Below are positions 6,132 to 6,314 of a stretch of DNA of 6,314 nt, piece by piece. Location of the stretch: the NCBI GenBank assembly GCA_007123335.1, contig SKLG01000376.1, positions 1 through 6,314 on the forward strand, read 5' to 3'. The notes under the pieces were generated by a model, which did not search any database, had not been told where the DNA came from, and saw nothing but the letters and a program-made list of their open reading frames with translations. This DNA comes from Anaerolineae bacterium. GTDB taxonomy: Bacteria; Chloroflexota; Anaerolineae; UBA1429. The translations under genes were made by a program, and so were the position numbers. Each line of letters begins with the position of its first letter. The stretch's first letter is position 1.

Positions 6132-6200
6132 TTAATGGTAGGTAGCAATCGGGTTGATTTCCGGCAAGATCGTACCATTGAGAACGATATTGTCGGCCAT
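6132..6200 (-). CDS. 22-residue reading frame after the permease; possible remnant of a truncated gene
   Basis: An ATG starts 3 nt after the permease stop and the frame ends at TAA after 22 codons. The product begins MADNIVLNGT and ends PIATYH. A GGAG inside the last permease codons lies 7 nt before the ATG, giving normal translational coupling, as for the next gene of a transport operon. The sequence reads like the start of a soluble protein rather than a leader peptide, but I do not recognise it. It may be the stump of a gene lost when the peptide operon arrived, a genuine small protein, or chance. Confidence 0.3.
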   Translation of the reverse strand: MADNIVLNGTILPEINPIATYH

Positions 6201-6203
6201 GCG

Positions 6204-6314
6204 TCAGCTCCGACCCTTGATGGCGCCGGCGGTGAGCCCCGCGACCATAAAGCGCTGGCCGAGGATGTACAGGGCGAGCACCGGCACGGACATGATCACG
6301 GCGGCGGCGCAGAG
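6204..6314 (-). CDS. Carbohydrate ABC transporter permease (MalG type), C-terminal end only
   Basis: The last 36 codons of a gene that begins beyond the right edge are visible. The peptide contains a hydrophobic segment (AAAVIMSVPVLALYILGQRF) followed by MVAGLTAGAIKGRS and the stop. The ending GLxAGAxKG after a last transmembrane helix is the signature of MalG-like inner-membrane permeases of sugar ABC importers (CUT1 family). The rest of the transporter, including the binding protein and partner permease, would lie to the right. Substrate cannot be inferred, though the nearby GH116 gene suggests a glycoside or its sugar. Confidence 0.88.
   Translation of the reverse strand, partial: LCAAAVIMSVPVLALYILGQRFMVAGLTAGAIKGRS

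Noticed and set aside
6021..6221. 9-bp direct repeat ACCCTTGAT (6021-6029 and 6213-6221) as insertion-site duplication
   Set aside because: One copy is inside permease codons, no mobile-element ends or transposase lie between them, and such a short match is expected by chance at this scale.
1..6314. CRISPR arrays, tRNA or rRNA genes, transposases
   Set aside because: No regularly spaced repeats, cloverleaf-like segments, rRNA motifs or transposase motifs were seen on either strand.

Overview
All supported genes lie on the minus strand, so the window reads right to left. GC content is high in the enzyme genes and visibly lower in the interval from about 5,700 to 6,200. The organism is a high-GC bacterium with cytosolic sugar-degrading enzymes. 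The gene mix (a family GH116 glycosidase, a MalG-type sugar permease and a radical-SAM peptide operon) would fit Chloroflexota or a similar environmental lineage, but this is a guess from style, not from a marker gene.

Layout in transcription order. (1) 6314-6204: last 36 codons of a carbohydrate ABC transporter permease. (2) 6200-6132: a 22-codon reading frame starting 3 nt after the permease stop, possibly the stump of a lost gene. (3) 6130-5923: a leader region with a good promoter candidate and a dyad. (4) 5922-2908: a tightly packed five-gene operon encoding a 70-residue putative peptide precursor, a PqqD-type peptide chaperone, a radical SAM/SPASM enzyme, an HPr-kinase-like protein and an S24/S26 (SipW-like) peptidase. 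Gaps are 13 nt or less, with overlaps of 4, 17 and 4 nt. (5) 2757-1891: an aldo/keto reductase. (6) 1871 to beyond position 1: a GH116 glycoside hydrolase, cut off by the window after 623 residues.

The notable system is the five-gene operon, read here as a compact RiPP (ribosomally made, modified peptide) pathway. PqqD would bind the leader of the small peptide and present it to the radical SAM/SPASM enzyme. The HPr-kinase-like protein could phosphorylate the peptide, and the precursor ends in Ser, the residue phosphorylated by HPr-kinase homologues in some lasso-peptide pathways. The S24/S26 peptidase could remove the leader. No dedicated exporter is visible. The operon sits between carbohydrate genes (permease on one side, aldo/keto reductase and GH116 on the other), as if inserted into a sugar-use locus. 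Enzyme families are assigned with good confidence; the peptide's role and all chemistry on it are inference.
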